Shown: positions 6,718 through 14,434, counted from the stretch's first letter. The stretch is 34,672 bases of DNA from Anaerolineae bacterium (GCA_016926255.1 JAFGOY010000073.1:1-34672), one strand, 5' to 3'. Numbers and translations: made by a program. Notes: generated from the sequence alone by a model not told the origin.

Positions 6718-8121
6718 ATGAACATCAAGAGATTGCTATTTTCGATTACACTCTTCCTTGCCCTCTTTGGAGTATCTTGTTCACCTGCCCCAGTTGCTAT
6801 AGAAGAGACTGATACGCCAACTCCCTTACCATCCGCTACACCTGTTACACCTACTGAGACACCAACGCCAATTGAACCGACAGCAACTCTCACTCCCACT
6901 GATACGCCTACTCCTGCCCCAACTCCAATACCTGTGAGTCCAATAACGACTTATGATCCCGACCTTGACATGGAGTTTGCTGGTTTTGAAGTGGATATAA
7001 ATGGTCGTTCTTACGCCATTGTCGAAAACCTGGAGCGCTTTGAAATAACTGGTCTGAACGGAGAGGAGTTTCGTGATCATATCGAACTTCTCGATTATCA
7101 TATCGCGGGAGAGGAAGACAATATTCCGATTGTCGTCGAACTCATTGATTATGAAATAGATCAAAGCGCCGTTGCATGGCCTACATATACCATTAACGGT
7201 GATGGCGGGTTGCCCTGGTACACCCTTACACACCATCTAGGGCCATATGGCCGCACATCATGTATTGGGAATGGCGAAGATGTCTGCCGTATACGAGTTT
7301 TTGTCTCTGAGGAATTCTTTAATTTTGTTGTTGAAGATATAGCCTACACGCGCTTTCCTGAAAACGCAGAATCAAATATTAATACCAGTTACTATCTTTT
7401 GGTTCAAAGGGCTTTATGGCTTGAACACCGATATCCTACCATAGATCAGGCAGCAGGCACAATTGGACTGGGAATACGTGTAGATGAGTGGCTGGGTATT
7501 ACAACTCAGGAAGATCTGGTAGACACGCTTCAAGTGAGTGTTATCAGAGATTTGGGAATCATTCCCGAAGACGAATATCCATTTACATACAATTTTAGTG
7601 AAGATTACTCCTATTGGATGGAGATGGACGAGGTTTCTGCGGTAGATGGCAGTTATATGTACCTGTCCGGTGGCGATTGGATGTTTGAAGAATTTGAAGA
7701 AAAGGATGCTTTTTGGCTAGACGCGCCAGAACCAATCTCATTTGAAGGAGATGGTACGATTGAGTTGACCGTAGACCGAGTGGTTGAATGGGGCGGATTG
7801 ACGCTGCGAGCCGGGAATAGTGGTACGCTGATGCTGTTTATGGCAGGCCAGCCTGACGGCTCCGAATTGAGTGTTGGTTTCTCTAAACCCTGGCAGGATG
7901 AGTGGTGGGATGTGATCGGCAAGATAGAAAATCCTTCAACTCCTATAACTCTAAGATTGGTATTTGAAGATGATACACTGCGAGTCTATGTGAACGATGA
8001 GCTTATTGGTAGCGATACATCCGATCACTATCGAGATATAAAATCCATTATGGGTTTCCGAGTTGGAATAAATTCTGAGTTTGCAATAGAGAGCCTGCGC
8101 ATTACTCAGAACACAGAGTAG
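6718..8121 (+). CDS. Secreted lipoprotein with Thr/Pro linker and LamG-like C-terminal domain
   Basis: 467 residues. The N-terminus is a lipoprotein signal peptide: MNIKRLLFS, a hydrophobic core, and the lipobox FGVSC with Cys21 as the lipidation site. Residues ~32-75 are a Thr/Pro-rich flexible linker of the kind common in Chloroflexota surface proteins. The middle (about 80-300) is unrecognised, includes a Cys pair (TSCIGNGEDVCRI) and ends in a helical region. Residues ~330-465 look like a concanavalin-type beta-sandwich (IELTVDRVVEWGGLTLRAG, TLRLVFEDDTLRVYVNDELIG, GFRVGINSE), a fold that often binds carbohydrate. CGGAG gives a good ribosome site seven bases before ATG. The gene is markedly AT-richer than its neighbours and flanked by inverted repeats, so lateral acquisition is likely. 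Confidence 0.88.
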   Translation: MNIKRLLFSITLFLALFGVSCSPAPVAIEETDTPTPLPSATPVTPTETPTPIEPTATLTPTDTPTPAPTPIPVSPITTYDPDLDMEFAGFEVDINGRSYAIVENLERFEITGLNGEEFRDHIELLDYHIAGEEDNIPIVVELIDYEIDQSAVAWPTYTINGDGGLPWYTLTHHLGPYGRTSCIGNGEDVCRIRVFVSEEFFNFVVEDIAYTRFPENAESNINTSYYLLVQRALWLEHRYPTIDQAAGTIGLGIRVDEWLGITTQEDLVDTLQVSVIRDLGIIPEDEYPFTYNFSEDYSYWMEMDEVSAVDGSYMYLSGGDWMFEEFEEKDAFWLDAPEPISFEGDGTIELTVDRVVEWGGLTLRAGNSGTLMLFMAGQPDGSELSVGFSKPWQDEWWDVIGKIENPSTPITLRLVFEDDTLRVYVNDELIGSDTSDHYRDIKSIMGFRVGINSEFAIESLRITQNTE

Positions 8122-8128
8122 TTCTCTG

Positions 8129-8211
8129 TTTAAGCCTGTGTCCTGACTCAATATCCCAGGGGTCGCTGTAATATTTCCGCGAAAATTGTGGACATTCCAA
8201 CCAGGCTTAAA
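8129..8211. repeat. Perfect 10-base inverted repeat flanking 63 bases
   Basis: TTTAAGCCTG (8129-8138) and its exact complement CAGGCTTAAA (8202-8211) bound a short non-coding segment right after the AT-rich lipoprotein gene. It could be a tiny mobile-element remnant or a long-range stem in the 3' UTR. Confidence 0.5.
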
Positions 8212-8213
8212 GT

Positions 8214-8243
8214 ATCCCCACACCATGTGGGGATGTTCTTTTT
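8214..8243 (+). terminator. Rho-independent terminator of the lipoprotein gene
   Basis: ATCCCCACA (8214-8222) pairs perfectly with TGTGGGGAT (8226-8234) around CCA. GTTCTTTTT follows. Confidence 0.8.
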
Positions 8244-8283
8244 CGATACCGGGGACAATGGCGTTTCAGGGTTGCGAGAGACA

Positions 8284-8318
8284 CGCGGAAACATCATTCC
8301 GCGTTCCTCCGGTATAAT
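8284..8318 (+). promoter_or_regulatory. Hairpin and -10 box before the SAM methyltransferase gene
   Basis: CGCGGAA (8284-8290) and TTCCGCG (8297-8303) form a perfect inverted repeat in the -35 region. TATAAT lies at 8313-8318, 35 bases before the ATG. No good -35 hexamer is visible, so the inverted repeat may bind a regulator. Confidence 0.45.
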
Positions 8319-8353
8319 TGGGCTGATCGCCATATGGAAAGGACAATCGAAGG

Positions 8354-9295
8354 ATGACCAGACGTCGATACTGGTTGGGAACAGGGCTGGCACTGGGCGC
8401 GGGGATCAGCGCCGGGGTGATGCTCTGGCAGCGCGAACAGCGCAAACTGCGGTCGGTGAGTGTGCCTGCACAGCGGGCGCGGAGCCTGCTCGAACGGGCC
8501 GCACCGCTGATCCGGCTGCCCACCTCGCCCGGCTGCGAGCCGCAGGTACTCAACAACGGATCAGGGCTGCGCTGCCAGGAAACCGGGACGATCTACCCGT
8601 ACCGGCGCGGGGTGCTCGACCTGATCGTCGGGGAAACGGACAACACATTTACCCAGGACGCGCTCGATACGCCGCTGACGGCCTGGGGATACGATGCGGC
8701 ACGGGGGATGATCACCGGGCTGCTGCGCGTGCAGCCCTTCGCCGAGGAGTTCTCCGACATACAGGAAATCCAGCAGTACCGGGCGGGCGATGTCGCCTTC
8801 GACCTGGCGTGCGGGCAGGGCAACTTCACGGTGGAGATCGCCAAGCGGGTGGGCGACGACGGGCTGGTGATCGGCCTCGACCTCTCCCCGGCGATGCTGG
8901 CGCGGGCCGCGTATCACGTCGAGCGGTGGGGGCTGAAGAACGTCTTCCTGATCCGGGGCGATGCGCTCAACCTGCCGTTCCATGACGGGGTGTTCAAAAA
9001 GCTCAACTGCTCCGGTGGGTTCCACCAGTTCCCCGATCTCCCACAGGCGATCAGGGAGTTGGGGCGGGTGAGCAGCAGCGGGGCGATCCTGACGGCGGGG
9101 ACGTTCGCCGAGGGAACGTCAGACCGGTACGCGGCGATCAAGCGGCGGCTGAAAGAGCGATTCGCGCTGCACTTCGTGCCACTCATCCCGCTGGGATCGG
9201 AGCTGGAGGCGGTGGGCTTCAACGATTATGACTGGTCGATGCCGGGGCCGTGGTTCGGGTATGCGTCGGCGCGGAAGGATTCAGTCCACAGATGA
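8354..9295 (+). CDS. Membrane-anchored class I SAM-dependent methyltransferase
   Basis: 313 residues. An N-terminal hydrophobic segment (WLGTGLALGAGISAGVMLW, residues ~7-25) probably anchors it in the membrane. A short Trm112-like stretch follows (LRCQETGTIYPYRRGVLDLI, about 72-91), often found before ubiE/BioC-like methyltransferases. The SAM fold shows motif I as VAFDLACGQGNFTVEIAKRV, the acidic end of strand 2 as VIGLDLSPAML, then IRGDALNLPF and LPQAIRELGRV. The substrate is unknown; lipid or quinone-like molecules would fit the anchor. The stop codon falls inside the dispersed repeat at 9285-9302, so the last residues (DSVHR) may be derived from the repeat. Confidence 0.9.
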   Translation: MTRRRYWLGTGLALGAGISAGVMLWQREQRKLRSVSVPAQRARSLLERAAPLIRLPTSPGCEPQVLNNGSGLRCQETGTIYPYRRGVLDLIVGETDNTFTQDALDTPLTAWGYDAARGMITGLLRVQPFAEEFSDIQEIQQYRAGDVAFDLACGQGNFTVEIAKRVGDDGLVIGLDLSPAMLARAAYHVERWGLKNVFLIRGDALNLPFHDGVFKKLNCSGGFHQFPDLPQAIRELGRVSSSGAILTAGTFAEGTSDRYAAIKRRLKERFALHFVPLIPLGSELEAVGFNDYDWSMPGPWFGYASARKDSVHR

Positions 9296-9302
9296 CACCG
9301 AT
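9285..9302 (+). repeat. Dispersed TCCACAGATGACACCGAT repeat, copy 2
   Basis: Second copy of the repeat at 6458-6476. It overlaps the stop codon of the methyltransferase gene (TGA inside GATGACAC). Confidence 0.6.
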
Positions 9303-9383
9303 TCCCCAGATGTTTGGATGGGTCGAAACTGTTCTCTATCAGGCTTGAGTCGGGTGTAAAGGTGATAGGCGGGGATTTGGCCC

Positions 9384-9419
9384 GCGAATTGGCAATAAAG
9401 AACATTGCGCCAATTTCGC
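9384..9419. repeat. Imperfect hairpin with GCGAATTGGC arms
   Basis: GCGAATTGGC (9384-9393) faces GCCAATTTCGC (9409-9419), complementary apart from one extra T. It sits between two convergent genes. The CCGCGAATTGG word also occurs near 6554. There is no T-run, so it is probably part of the dispersed repeat unit rather than a terminator. Confidence 0.45.
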
Positions 9420-9465
9420 GAATTTCAGGGCCGGGCTACCCGTCCAATTCTCTTCCACAAATGTT

Positions 9466-9837
9466 TTAGACTTCTGGTTTCTGGACAAGGCCCCTGGCTC
9501 CACCGACCACAATTGCAGCGCCCAGGAAAAAGAAAACGACGTTTCCCAGGTAGGGGATCGGCAGCCTAAGGAAGAAGATAATCACCCCGCTCAAGGTGGC
9601 GATCAGGATGCCCAGCGACAGCATCGCACCGCCTACCATGAAAAAGATCGACATGGCTTTCATGAACACGTTCTGTTTCGACGAGATTTTGTCCCGGTTT
9701 TCCTCTCTAACCAGGGCGACAAACCGGCTGGCCTCGTTCCACTGCATATCGTACTTCTGGCACAGTTCCATGATGATGTCGTCCGGCTTCCTGTAGCCCG
9801 TCAGCCCTTTGACGACGAGTCTCTCGCGCTCATCCAT
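9466..9837 (-). CDS. Small membrane protein with two spans, function unknown
   Basis: 123 residues. The N-terminal ~50 residues form a soluble helical region (ERLVVKGLTGYRKPDDIIMELCQKYDMQWNEASRFVALV), like small helical modules in uncharacterised Chloroflexota proteins. Two transmembrane helices follow (MSIFFMVGGAMLSLGILIATLSGVIIFFL and YLGNVVFFFLGAAIVVGGARG). GAGGAG lies eight bases before the ATG on the minus strand, a strong ribosome site. It is transcribed divergently from the 10080 gene and convergently with the methyltransferase. No known family recognised. Confidence 0.8.
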   Translation of the reverse strand: MDERERLVVKGLTGYRKPDDIIMELCQKYDMQWNEASRFVALVREENRDKISSKQNVFMKAMSIFFMVGGAMLSLGILIATLSGVIIFFLRLPIPYLGNVVFFFLGAAIVVGGARGLVQKPEV

Positions 9838-9949
9838 CGACGAAGCTCCTCTACTGGTATCTGCCTGTCACATACGGGAACAGCCCCGCCCCTTGTGTAG
9901 AATACCATACATTGATTCCATAGAAAAGCCCGGCGTCCGGGAAGCGTCA

Positions 9950-9983
9950 AAACGGCGGGAGGAAGGGGAATTTCGCCGTTTTT
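9950..9983. repeat. Stem-loop in the divergent intergenic region 9838-10079
   Basis: AAACGGCG (9950-9957) and CGCCGTTT (9974-9981) form a stem followed by more T. A smaller hairpin, CCCGG-CGT-CCGGG, lies just upstream (about 9930-9942). Both flanking genes start away from this region, so these would be leader or attenuator hairpins rather than ordinary 3' terminators. Nothing else is visible in the 242 bases. Confidence 0.45.
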
Positions 9984-10079
9984 CGTATCCTTTTCCGACT
10001 TTATGCGTCTAAATAGTTGACGATGGGCGCAGTGCCTATCGCCAACGAACACATACAAATCGACAGGACAAAGGATTGA

Positions 10080-10769
10080 ATGACCAACAAGACTATCGCT
10101 GCGGGGAACACCACCCGCATCCAGAAAAAACCAATATCGACAAAAACACGCAATAACTGGCTGATCGACGCCGCCGTCTTTTTTGGGGCGCTGTTCACGC
10201 TGCTGTCGGGCATCTACTTTCTGTTTCTGCCCATCGGCGGAAGCCAGGGCGGGCGGAATGACACCTACGACGTGACGATCCTCTTTGACCGCCTCACCTG
10301 GGAGATGTTCCACACCTGGGGCGGCGTGGCGATGATCCTCGCCGTCGTGATCCACTTTGCGATCCACTGGAAGTGGGTGGTGACGATGACCAGGCGGGTG
10401 ATCGACAAAGTGCGCGGCAGCGGCACCACTGCCTCGTCGGGCAGTTGGACAAACCTGATCATCGACGCGATCATCGGCCTCAGCTTTTTGATATCCGCCA
10501 TCTCCGGCATCTACTTTCTGTATGTCCCGGTGGGCGGCTACCAGGGTGGTCGAAACCTGGATTGGGAGGCGGTGTTCATTTTCAACCGCACCACCTGGGA
10601 CGTGATCCACACCTGGGCGGGGGTGATCTTCATTCTCGCCGCCGTGCTTCACTTCGTCATCCACTGGAAGTGGGTGGTCAAGGTGACAAAGCGGGTATTC
10701 GACTCAATCGGTGCGCGGCGCGCGTCGAAGCCGCAGGTTCAGACTGTTCCCGGTGCTGATGTTGTTTGA
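10080..10769 (+). CDS. Tandem DUF4405 cytochrome-b-like membrane protein
   Basis: 229 residues built from two copies of one module (about residues 25-105 and 123-203). Each has LIDA...LSGIYFL-x-x-P-x-GG-x-QGGRN, then W-x-x-x-HTW-x-G, and a second helix ending HF-x-IHWKWVV. Each copy keeps three histidines (78, 92, 96 and 177, 191, 195) placed as in membrane cytochromes that bind heme between helices, which suggests an electron-transfer role; this follows from the DUF4405 family and is not proven. The predicted topology is four transmembrane helices. AAGGATTGA precedes the ATG. It forms a likely two-gene operon with the anchored protein 51 bases downstream. Confidence 0.88.
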   Translation: MTNKTIAAGNTTRIQKKPISTKTRNNWLIDAAVFFGALFTLLSGIYFLFLPIGGSQGGRNDTYDVTILFDRLTWEMFHTWGGVAMILAVVIHFAIHWKWVVTMTRRVIDKVRGSGTTASSGSWTNLIIDAIIGLSFLISAISGIYFLYVPVGGYQGGRNLDWEAVFIFNRTTWDVIHTWAGVIFILAAVLHFVIHWKWVVKVTKRVFDSIGARRASKPQVQTVPGADVV

Positions 10770-10820
10770 CAATGTAGACTGTTCAACTCGAACAGAGTTT
10801 CAAATGGAATGGAGTAAGCA

Positions 10821-11558
10821 GTGAAAATCGGAAAAATCTTGTTATGGATACTGTACGCGGGGTTCGCTGCCGCGTTGGTCACCGGCGGCGTGATCCGCAC
10901 CCAGAGCCGCCTCGAAGTCGTCAGCGCCGAGCATGAATATCGAAGCGACCGGCAGGGCGGCGGGATCGGTGCGGGCGGCGAGGGCCAGGGCCAGAACCAG
11001 GGTCAGAGCAGCGGCGACCGACAGGGCGGCGGGATCGGTGCAGGTGGTGAAGGCCAGGGCCAGAATCAAGGCGATGGACAGGGGTCGGGTCGCGGTGATG
11101 GCGGGCAGGGTCAGAGCAGCGGCGACGGCGGAGGCCAGGGCCAGAATCAGGGCAGTGGTGGACAGGGCGGCGGAAATGGTCAGGGCGGTGACGGACAAGG
11201 CAGTGGAGGTCAGGGTCAGGGTAACGGTGGTCAGAATGATGATAACTACCAGTATCGTGACGAAGACGAAATCCTTACTGCCGACGACTGGCTGACCGAA
11301 TCAGGGGAAGCGGTTGAAGTCAGCAGCGACCTGCTGCTGGTCGATACCGGCAGCGATGACGACCTGCTGATCGAGGGGCGGGCGTGGCGTTACGCGCTTG
11401 AGGAAGGCTTCTCGGTGCAGGTCGGCGACGCTCTCGACGTATCCGGTTACTGGGAGGATGGCGAGTTCAAACCGGGGGTGATCGAGAACCAGTCGACCGG
11501 GGAGACGGTCACACTGCGCGATCCGGATGGCCGCCCGATGTGGTCGGGCAACCGGTAG
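10821..11558 (+). CDS. Membrane-anchored Gly/Gln-rich protein with C-terminal OB-like domain
   Basis: 245 residues from a GTG start with GGAG six bases upstream. Residues 6-25 form a signal anchor (ILLWILYAGFAAALVTGGVI). Residues ~40-140 are low-complexity Gly/Gln/Ser/Asn sequence with an imperfect 23-residue duplication (DRQGGGIGAGGEGQGQNQG occurs twice; the DNA repeat unit is 69 bases, starting about 10948 and 11017). The C-terminal ~95 residues (from DEILTADDWLTE) form a compact beta-rich domain (LIEGRAWRYALEEGFSVQVG, LDVSGYWEDGEFKPGVIEN, LRDPDGRPMWSG) resembling a small OB fold. It lies outside the membrane if the anchor is N-in. Pairing with the DUF4405 protein suggests it is a partner, perhaps redox-related; that is inference. 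Confidence 0.82.
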   Translation: MKIGKILLWILYAGFAAALVTGGVIRTQSRLEVVSAEHEYRSDRQGGGIGAGGEGQGQNQGQSSGDRQGGGIGAGGEGQGQNQGDGQGSGRGDGGQGQSSGDGGGQGQNQGSGGQGGGNGQGGDGQGSGGQGQGNGGQNDDNYQYRDEDEILTADDWLTESGEAVEVSSDLLLVDTGSDDDLLIEGRAWRYALEEGFSVQVGDALDVSGYWEDGEFKPGVIENQSTGETVTLRDPDGRPMWSGNR

Positions 11559-11571
11559 AATTCCACTCTGG

Positions 11572-11621
11572 TATAATCGTATTTCTACGCGGGCACGGAG
11601 AAATCTACCGTGCCCGTTTTT
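11572..11621 (+). terminator. Terminator with a -10-like box just upstream (module 1)
   Basis: CGGGCACGG (11590-11598) pairs perfectly with CCGTGCCCG (11608-11616), then TTTTT. It ends the 10080-11558 operon. A perfect TATAAT (11572-11577) lies 12 bases before the stem, so a transcript started there would stop almost at once. A similar arrangement occurs at 11743-11791. Confidence 0.8.
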
Positions 11622-11742
11622 GATTCCCACCGCTGGCGTGGCAGTCTGAACCGGTACACACGATTTCCTTTCCTGCTCGCCCGATGGATGGGAGGGGGAG
11701 TGATCGGGGGTTACTTGTCCCCGCGTGGATTTCAACCGGTGA

Positions 11743-11791
11743 TACAATCCGTTCCGCCGGTAGGGGCAGGGCTTGTCCCTGCCCGTTTTTT
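11743..11791 (+). terminator. Second -10/hairpin/T-run module
   Basis: GGGCAGGG (11764-11771) pairs with CCCTGCCC (11777-11784), then G and six T. TACAAT (11743-11748) lies 15 bases upstream. GGGCAGGG-type palindromes next to TAGG are a common intergenic repeat. The stretch 11559-11960 contains no gene. Besides modules 1 and 2 it holds ATCCACAATCCTCAAATCTG (11881-11900), loosely like the ATCCACAGAT repeats. Confidence 0.6.
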
Positions 11792-11934
11792 GCTCCTGTC
11801 AGGGGGAGGCAATTGACCGATTCTCCAGTGGCGCGCTCCAGTCCCATTGAAGAGGGCGGGATCATCGACGTATCAATCTGATCCACAATCCTCAAATCTG
11901 TGATACTTTTTAATCAACCGTCAATATAGTCATA

Positions 11935-11944
11935 GAGATATCTC
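11935..11944 (+). promoter_or_regulatory. Palindrome GAGATATCTC before the sigma factor gene
   Basis: A perfect 10-base palindrome 16 bases before the ATG at 11961, just upstream of the CGGAG ribosome site. It could be an operator for autoregulation. Confidence 0.35.
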
Positions 11945-11960
11945 ACGGAGAACGATATGT

Positions 11961-12530
11961 ATGGATCATTCACTCACTTTGCCCGCAGGCAAGCGGCGGC
12001 TGCGTGAGCGCCCGGCGGTGAAGCCATCGGTCTTTGCCCGCATCTACGAGGACTACTTCGACCGCATCTACAGCTTCGTGCGCTACCAGGTGGCCGCCGA
12101 TGCCGATGCCGACGACGTAACCGCCATCGTCTTTGAGCGAATACTGACCGGGATCAACCGTTTTGACCCGAAGCGCGGCGATTTCACCGGCTGGGTGTTC
12201 GGCATCGCCCGCAACACGCTGCGCGAATATTACCGCCAGCGCCGCGCCCAATCGTCAATCGACTGGCAGCGCCTGGAGCAGATCAAAGCTCCCGGCCAGC
12301 TCCCGGAGCAGGTCATCGCCCGGCAGGAGGAAAACCACCGCCTGCTCGATGCGGTCGCCCGGCTCAGCGAGCGGGAGCGTGAAATCCTCGCCCTGAAATT
12401 CGGGGCCGGGTTGACCAACCGGGCGATAGCGAAAGTGGCCGATCTGAGTGAAAGCAACGTCGGGACGATACTCTACCGGTCACTGCGTCGGCTTCGCGGC
12501 CTGTTAGGAGAGGAGAGCAGCCGTGAATAA
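11961..12530 (+). CDS. RNA polymerase sigma factor, sigma-70/ECF type
   Basis: 189 residues with two conserved modules. Region 2 (about 24-95) reads VFARIYEDYFDRIYSFVRYQ, then DADDVTAIVFERIL and FTGWVFGIARNTLREYYRQRR, binding the -10 element and core polymerase. Region 4 (about 128-180) reads LSEREREILALKFGAGLTNRAIA and LSESNVGTILYRSLRRLR, the helix-turn-helix for the -35. Regions 1 and 3 are absent, as in group 4 factors. The ATG at 11961 has ACGGAG upstream; the ATG at 11957 is out of frame. The stop overlaps the start of the next gene (GTG at 12523 inside CGTGAATAA), so the pair is translationally coupled. This is the standard arrangement for a sigma factor and its membrane regulator. Confidence 0.95.
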   Translation: MDHSLTLPAGKRRLRERPAVKPSVFARIYEDYFDRIYSFVRYQVAADADADDVTAIVFERILTGINRFDPKRGDFTGWVFGIARNTLREYYRQRRAQSSIDWQRLEQIKAPGQLPEQVIARQEENHRLLDAVARLSEREREILALKFGAGLTNRAIAKVADLSESNVGTILYRSLRRLRGLLGEESSRE

Positions 12531-13431
12531 GCATATCGATCAGCCCGCTCTGCAAACCGACCTCGCCGACAATCCGATCGATGCCCTGCTAGCAGGCGTG
12601 CCGCTGGAAATGCTGCCCGTTCAATATAATCTGAGCGAGCAGGACTGGCAGGCCCTTGAGATGGCCGATCAGTTAGCCAGTACCGATCTGGCGTCACACA
12701 GCCAGATACGAGGAGCGTTGAAATTGTATATGACACAGGAAATAGCAGCCCAACAGGAAACCTATGAAGCACAGGCCCGGCGGAAGGGAAAGAAGCGGTG
12801 GAGCGTTTCACCCTGGCTGATCATCACCGGGGTCATAATAATGTTGATCGTTATGGTGATGATCGTTTTCCTCATCGACTCTGCGCCCCCACCCGACTCT
12901 TTTGAGTATGCTGGTGCCCCATCAATCGCCGATGACCCCGACTTTTATGCTGGAGAATCCCAGTACGGGTACCCGGTCTATACGCTGGACGGCATCGTCT
13001 TTGGCGATCTCTTTACCCTGAGCCAGATGATCGTCAAAACCGACGACTACGGCAATTCGACCGATGGGATCATGCTGGTTTTTAACCTGGCTCGCCCGGT
13101 GCGCAGCGGTCGATACAGCATCGTTCTGGACAAAATCTATGTCGAGACGATGGATTCCCATGGCGCGGAATCATTCCGGCTGATCATGCCCAACGATCAG
13201 CGGTTGACCTTTGCCGTCGAGTATGATCTTTACTACGATTACGTCCAGCCTTCATATTTCTACCGGTTGGAGATTGTCGATACCGAGACCAGCGAGCGTC
13301 TGACGCTCCCCAGCGGCGCGGATTTCTTCGAACTGCGCCCGGTTCCGGCCTCGATAGAACCAGCTTCCGATACCGGTATCGTCGATGAACTGCCGACCGC
13401 TGCCCCACCATCCGTAACACCCGAATCGTAA
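12523..13431 (+). CDS. Single-span membrane protein, putative anti-sigma factor
   Basis: 302 residues from a GTG start overlapping the sigma stop by 8 bases, preceded by AGGAGAGGAGAG. The cytosolic N-terminal ~93 residues are helical (LSEQDWQALEMADQLAST) and include no obvious zinc-binding HxxxCxxC motif. One transmembrane helix follows (about 96-118, WLIITGVIIMLIVMVMIVFLI). The extracytoplasmic ~180 residues are beta-rich (YTLDGIVFGDLFTLSQMIVKT, GIMLVFNLARPVRSGRYSIVL) and end in a Pro/Ala-rich tail. The anti-sigma role is inferred from position and topology; the N-terminal domain is not a class I recognise. Confidence 0.8.
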   Translation: MNKHIDQPALQTDLADNPIDALLAGVPLEMLPVQYNLSEQDWQALEMADQLASTDLASHSQIRGALKLYMTQEIAAQQETYEAQARRKGKKRWSVSPWLIITGVIIMLIVMVMIVFLIDSAPPPDSFEYAGAPSIADDPDFYAGESQYGYPVYTLDGIVFGDLFTLSQMIVKTDDYGNSTDGIMLVFNLARPVRSGRYSIVLDKIYVETMDSHGAESFRLIMPNDQRLTFAVEYDLYYDYVQPSYFYRLEIVDTETSERLTLPSGADFFELRPVPASIEPASDTGIVDELPTAAPPSVTPES

Positions 13432-13444
13432 GGTAAACCAATCA

Positions 13445-13470
13445 ACAGGGCACCCGTGAGGGTGCCCTGT
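13445..13470. terminator. Strong hairpin between convergent genes
   Basis: ACAGGGCACCC (13445-13455) pairs perfectly with GGGTGCCCTGT (13460-13470) around GTGA. It sits 14 bases after the anti-sigma gene and before the convergent gene ending at 13565. The following run is weak (AATTTCT). A CCCCCACGGGGGG hairpin follows at about 13528. Confidence 0.65.
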
Positions 13471-13564
13471 AATTTCTCCGTTTGCCCGTTCTCCATTTGG
13501 CCAGCGACGGTTTTTATCGCGCACTTCCCCCACGGGGGGCGAACTCGATTTTGGGCGTGAAGAA

Positions 13565-14434
13565 TCACCCACCTAAAAACCCCAGCACAACCGACTGATA
13601 CGCTGCCGGTTGGACCATCGACGCCATGTGCCCGGCATTTTCGAAAGTATGCACCTGCGCCTCCGGGTAGAGATCGCGGAGGGCTTCACGCCGCCCCGCG
13701 CTGATCGCCTCGTCGTTCTCCGATTCGATGATCAACACGCTGCCGCCCCAATTGGTCAGGTCACCAACGTGCCACTCGAAATTCTGCGCGAGGTCAATCG
13801 TGCAGTCGTACATCGCCAGCGCTTCTTGCTTGCTCTCCCGCTCCACCAGCTCCTTGAAGAAGGCCGCGTAAAACGCCCGATCTTCTTCTTCCAGGCCCTT
13901 CATATTGCCGAGCATGCTCTGTAAATATGCCGACCGAAGTGTCGACTGCGGGAACAGCCGCGCCCGGTTCCGCGCATTCTTCACCCGTTTTGTGTAGGCT
14001 GACAGATATCGCCCGGCGGTATTCGACAGCACCAGTTTGCCGATCCGCTCCGGGTGCTGCTGGGCGAAAACCTGTGCCACCCCGCCGCCGAACGCCTTGC
14101 CGATCACGTGAACTTTTTCGATGCCCTCCGCGTCCAGGATGGCGACCAGCCCGTCGACGATCTCGGCGACGGTCGTCACGCCGGGGTAGGAGGGGGCGAT
14201 CACGCGGTAATTGCTCTCCAGCGTGCCGATCAACTGGAAGTAGGTTTCGCCGTAGCGCACACCGCCCGGCAGGATCAGCACTACCGCGCCGCCCGCGCCG
14301 CCGTCGAGATACTCCCACGTCCACTCCCCGACCTCGATCTCCTTCGGCGGGTGGTTTTCACGGAAACGCCGCAGTGCCTCGCGCAGTCGCTCGTTTGCGT
14401 CTGCGTATAACTCGTCGAAATTCGTGTCTGTCAT
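13565..14434 (-). CDS. Alpha/beta-hydrolase-fold protein lacking the serine nucleophile
   Basis: 289 residues with a clear alpha/beta hydrolase fold: oxyanion region VVLILPGGVRYGETYF, strand VIAPSYPGV, then the nucleophile elbow VIGKAFGGGVAQVFAQQHPERI. The usual G-x-S-x-G reads G112-K-A-F-G116, with Ala114 in place of the catalytic Ser. The other two triad members remain in place: Asp241 in IESENDEAI and His269 in NAGHMASM. The codon is GCC, so a Ser codon is not a trivial misread of a repeat. Either the protein is a non-catalytic binding or scaffold relative, or it uses another mechanism. The fold is certain; the activity is doubtful. It is followed 27 bases upstream on the plus axis by the 14462-15085 gene in the same direction, suggesting a shared transcript. 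Confidence 0.9.
   Translation of the reverse strand: MTDTNFDELYADANERLREALRRFRENHPPKEIEVGEWTWEYLDGGAGGAVVLILPGGVRYGETYFQLIGTLESNYRVIAPSYPGVTTVAEIVDGLVAILDAEGIEKVHVIGKAFGGGVAQVFAQQHPERIGKLVLSNTAGRYLSAYTKRVKNARNRARLFPQSTLRSAYLQSMLGNMKGLEEEDRAFYAAFFKELVERESKQEALAMYDCTIDLAQNFEWHVGDLTNWGGSVLIIESENDEAISAGRREALRDLYPEAQVHTFENAGHMASMVQPAAYQSVVLGFLGG

Noticed and set aside
6718-6960. ACTCCTACCC-type repeats suggesting a microsatellite
   Set aside because: They encode the Thr/Pro linker of the lipoprotein and are explained by its amino acid repeat.
8188-8985. 265-codon plus-strand open frame
   Set aside because: It shadows the methyltransferase gene (8354-9295) in another frame. Its Arg/Ala/Gly-rich product has no motif, while the overlapping frame has a full SAM-binding signature.
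9801-10664. 287-codon minus-strand open frame over the DUF4405 gene
   Set aside because: The product is His/Asp/Gln-rich antisense noise opposite a clear membrane protein with duplicated histidine motifs.
10948-11240. Possible CRISPR or tandem-repeat array
   Set aside because: The repetition is codon-level low complexity (Gly/Gln/Ser) in an anchored protein, with one 69-base duplication and no constant repeat/spacer pattern.
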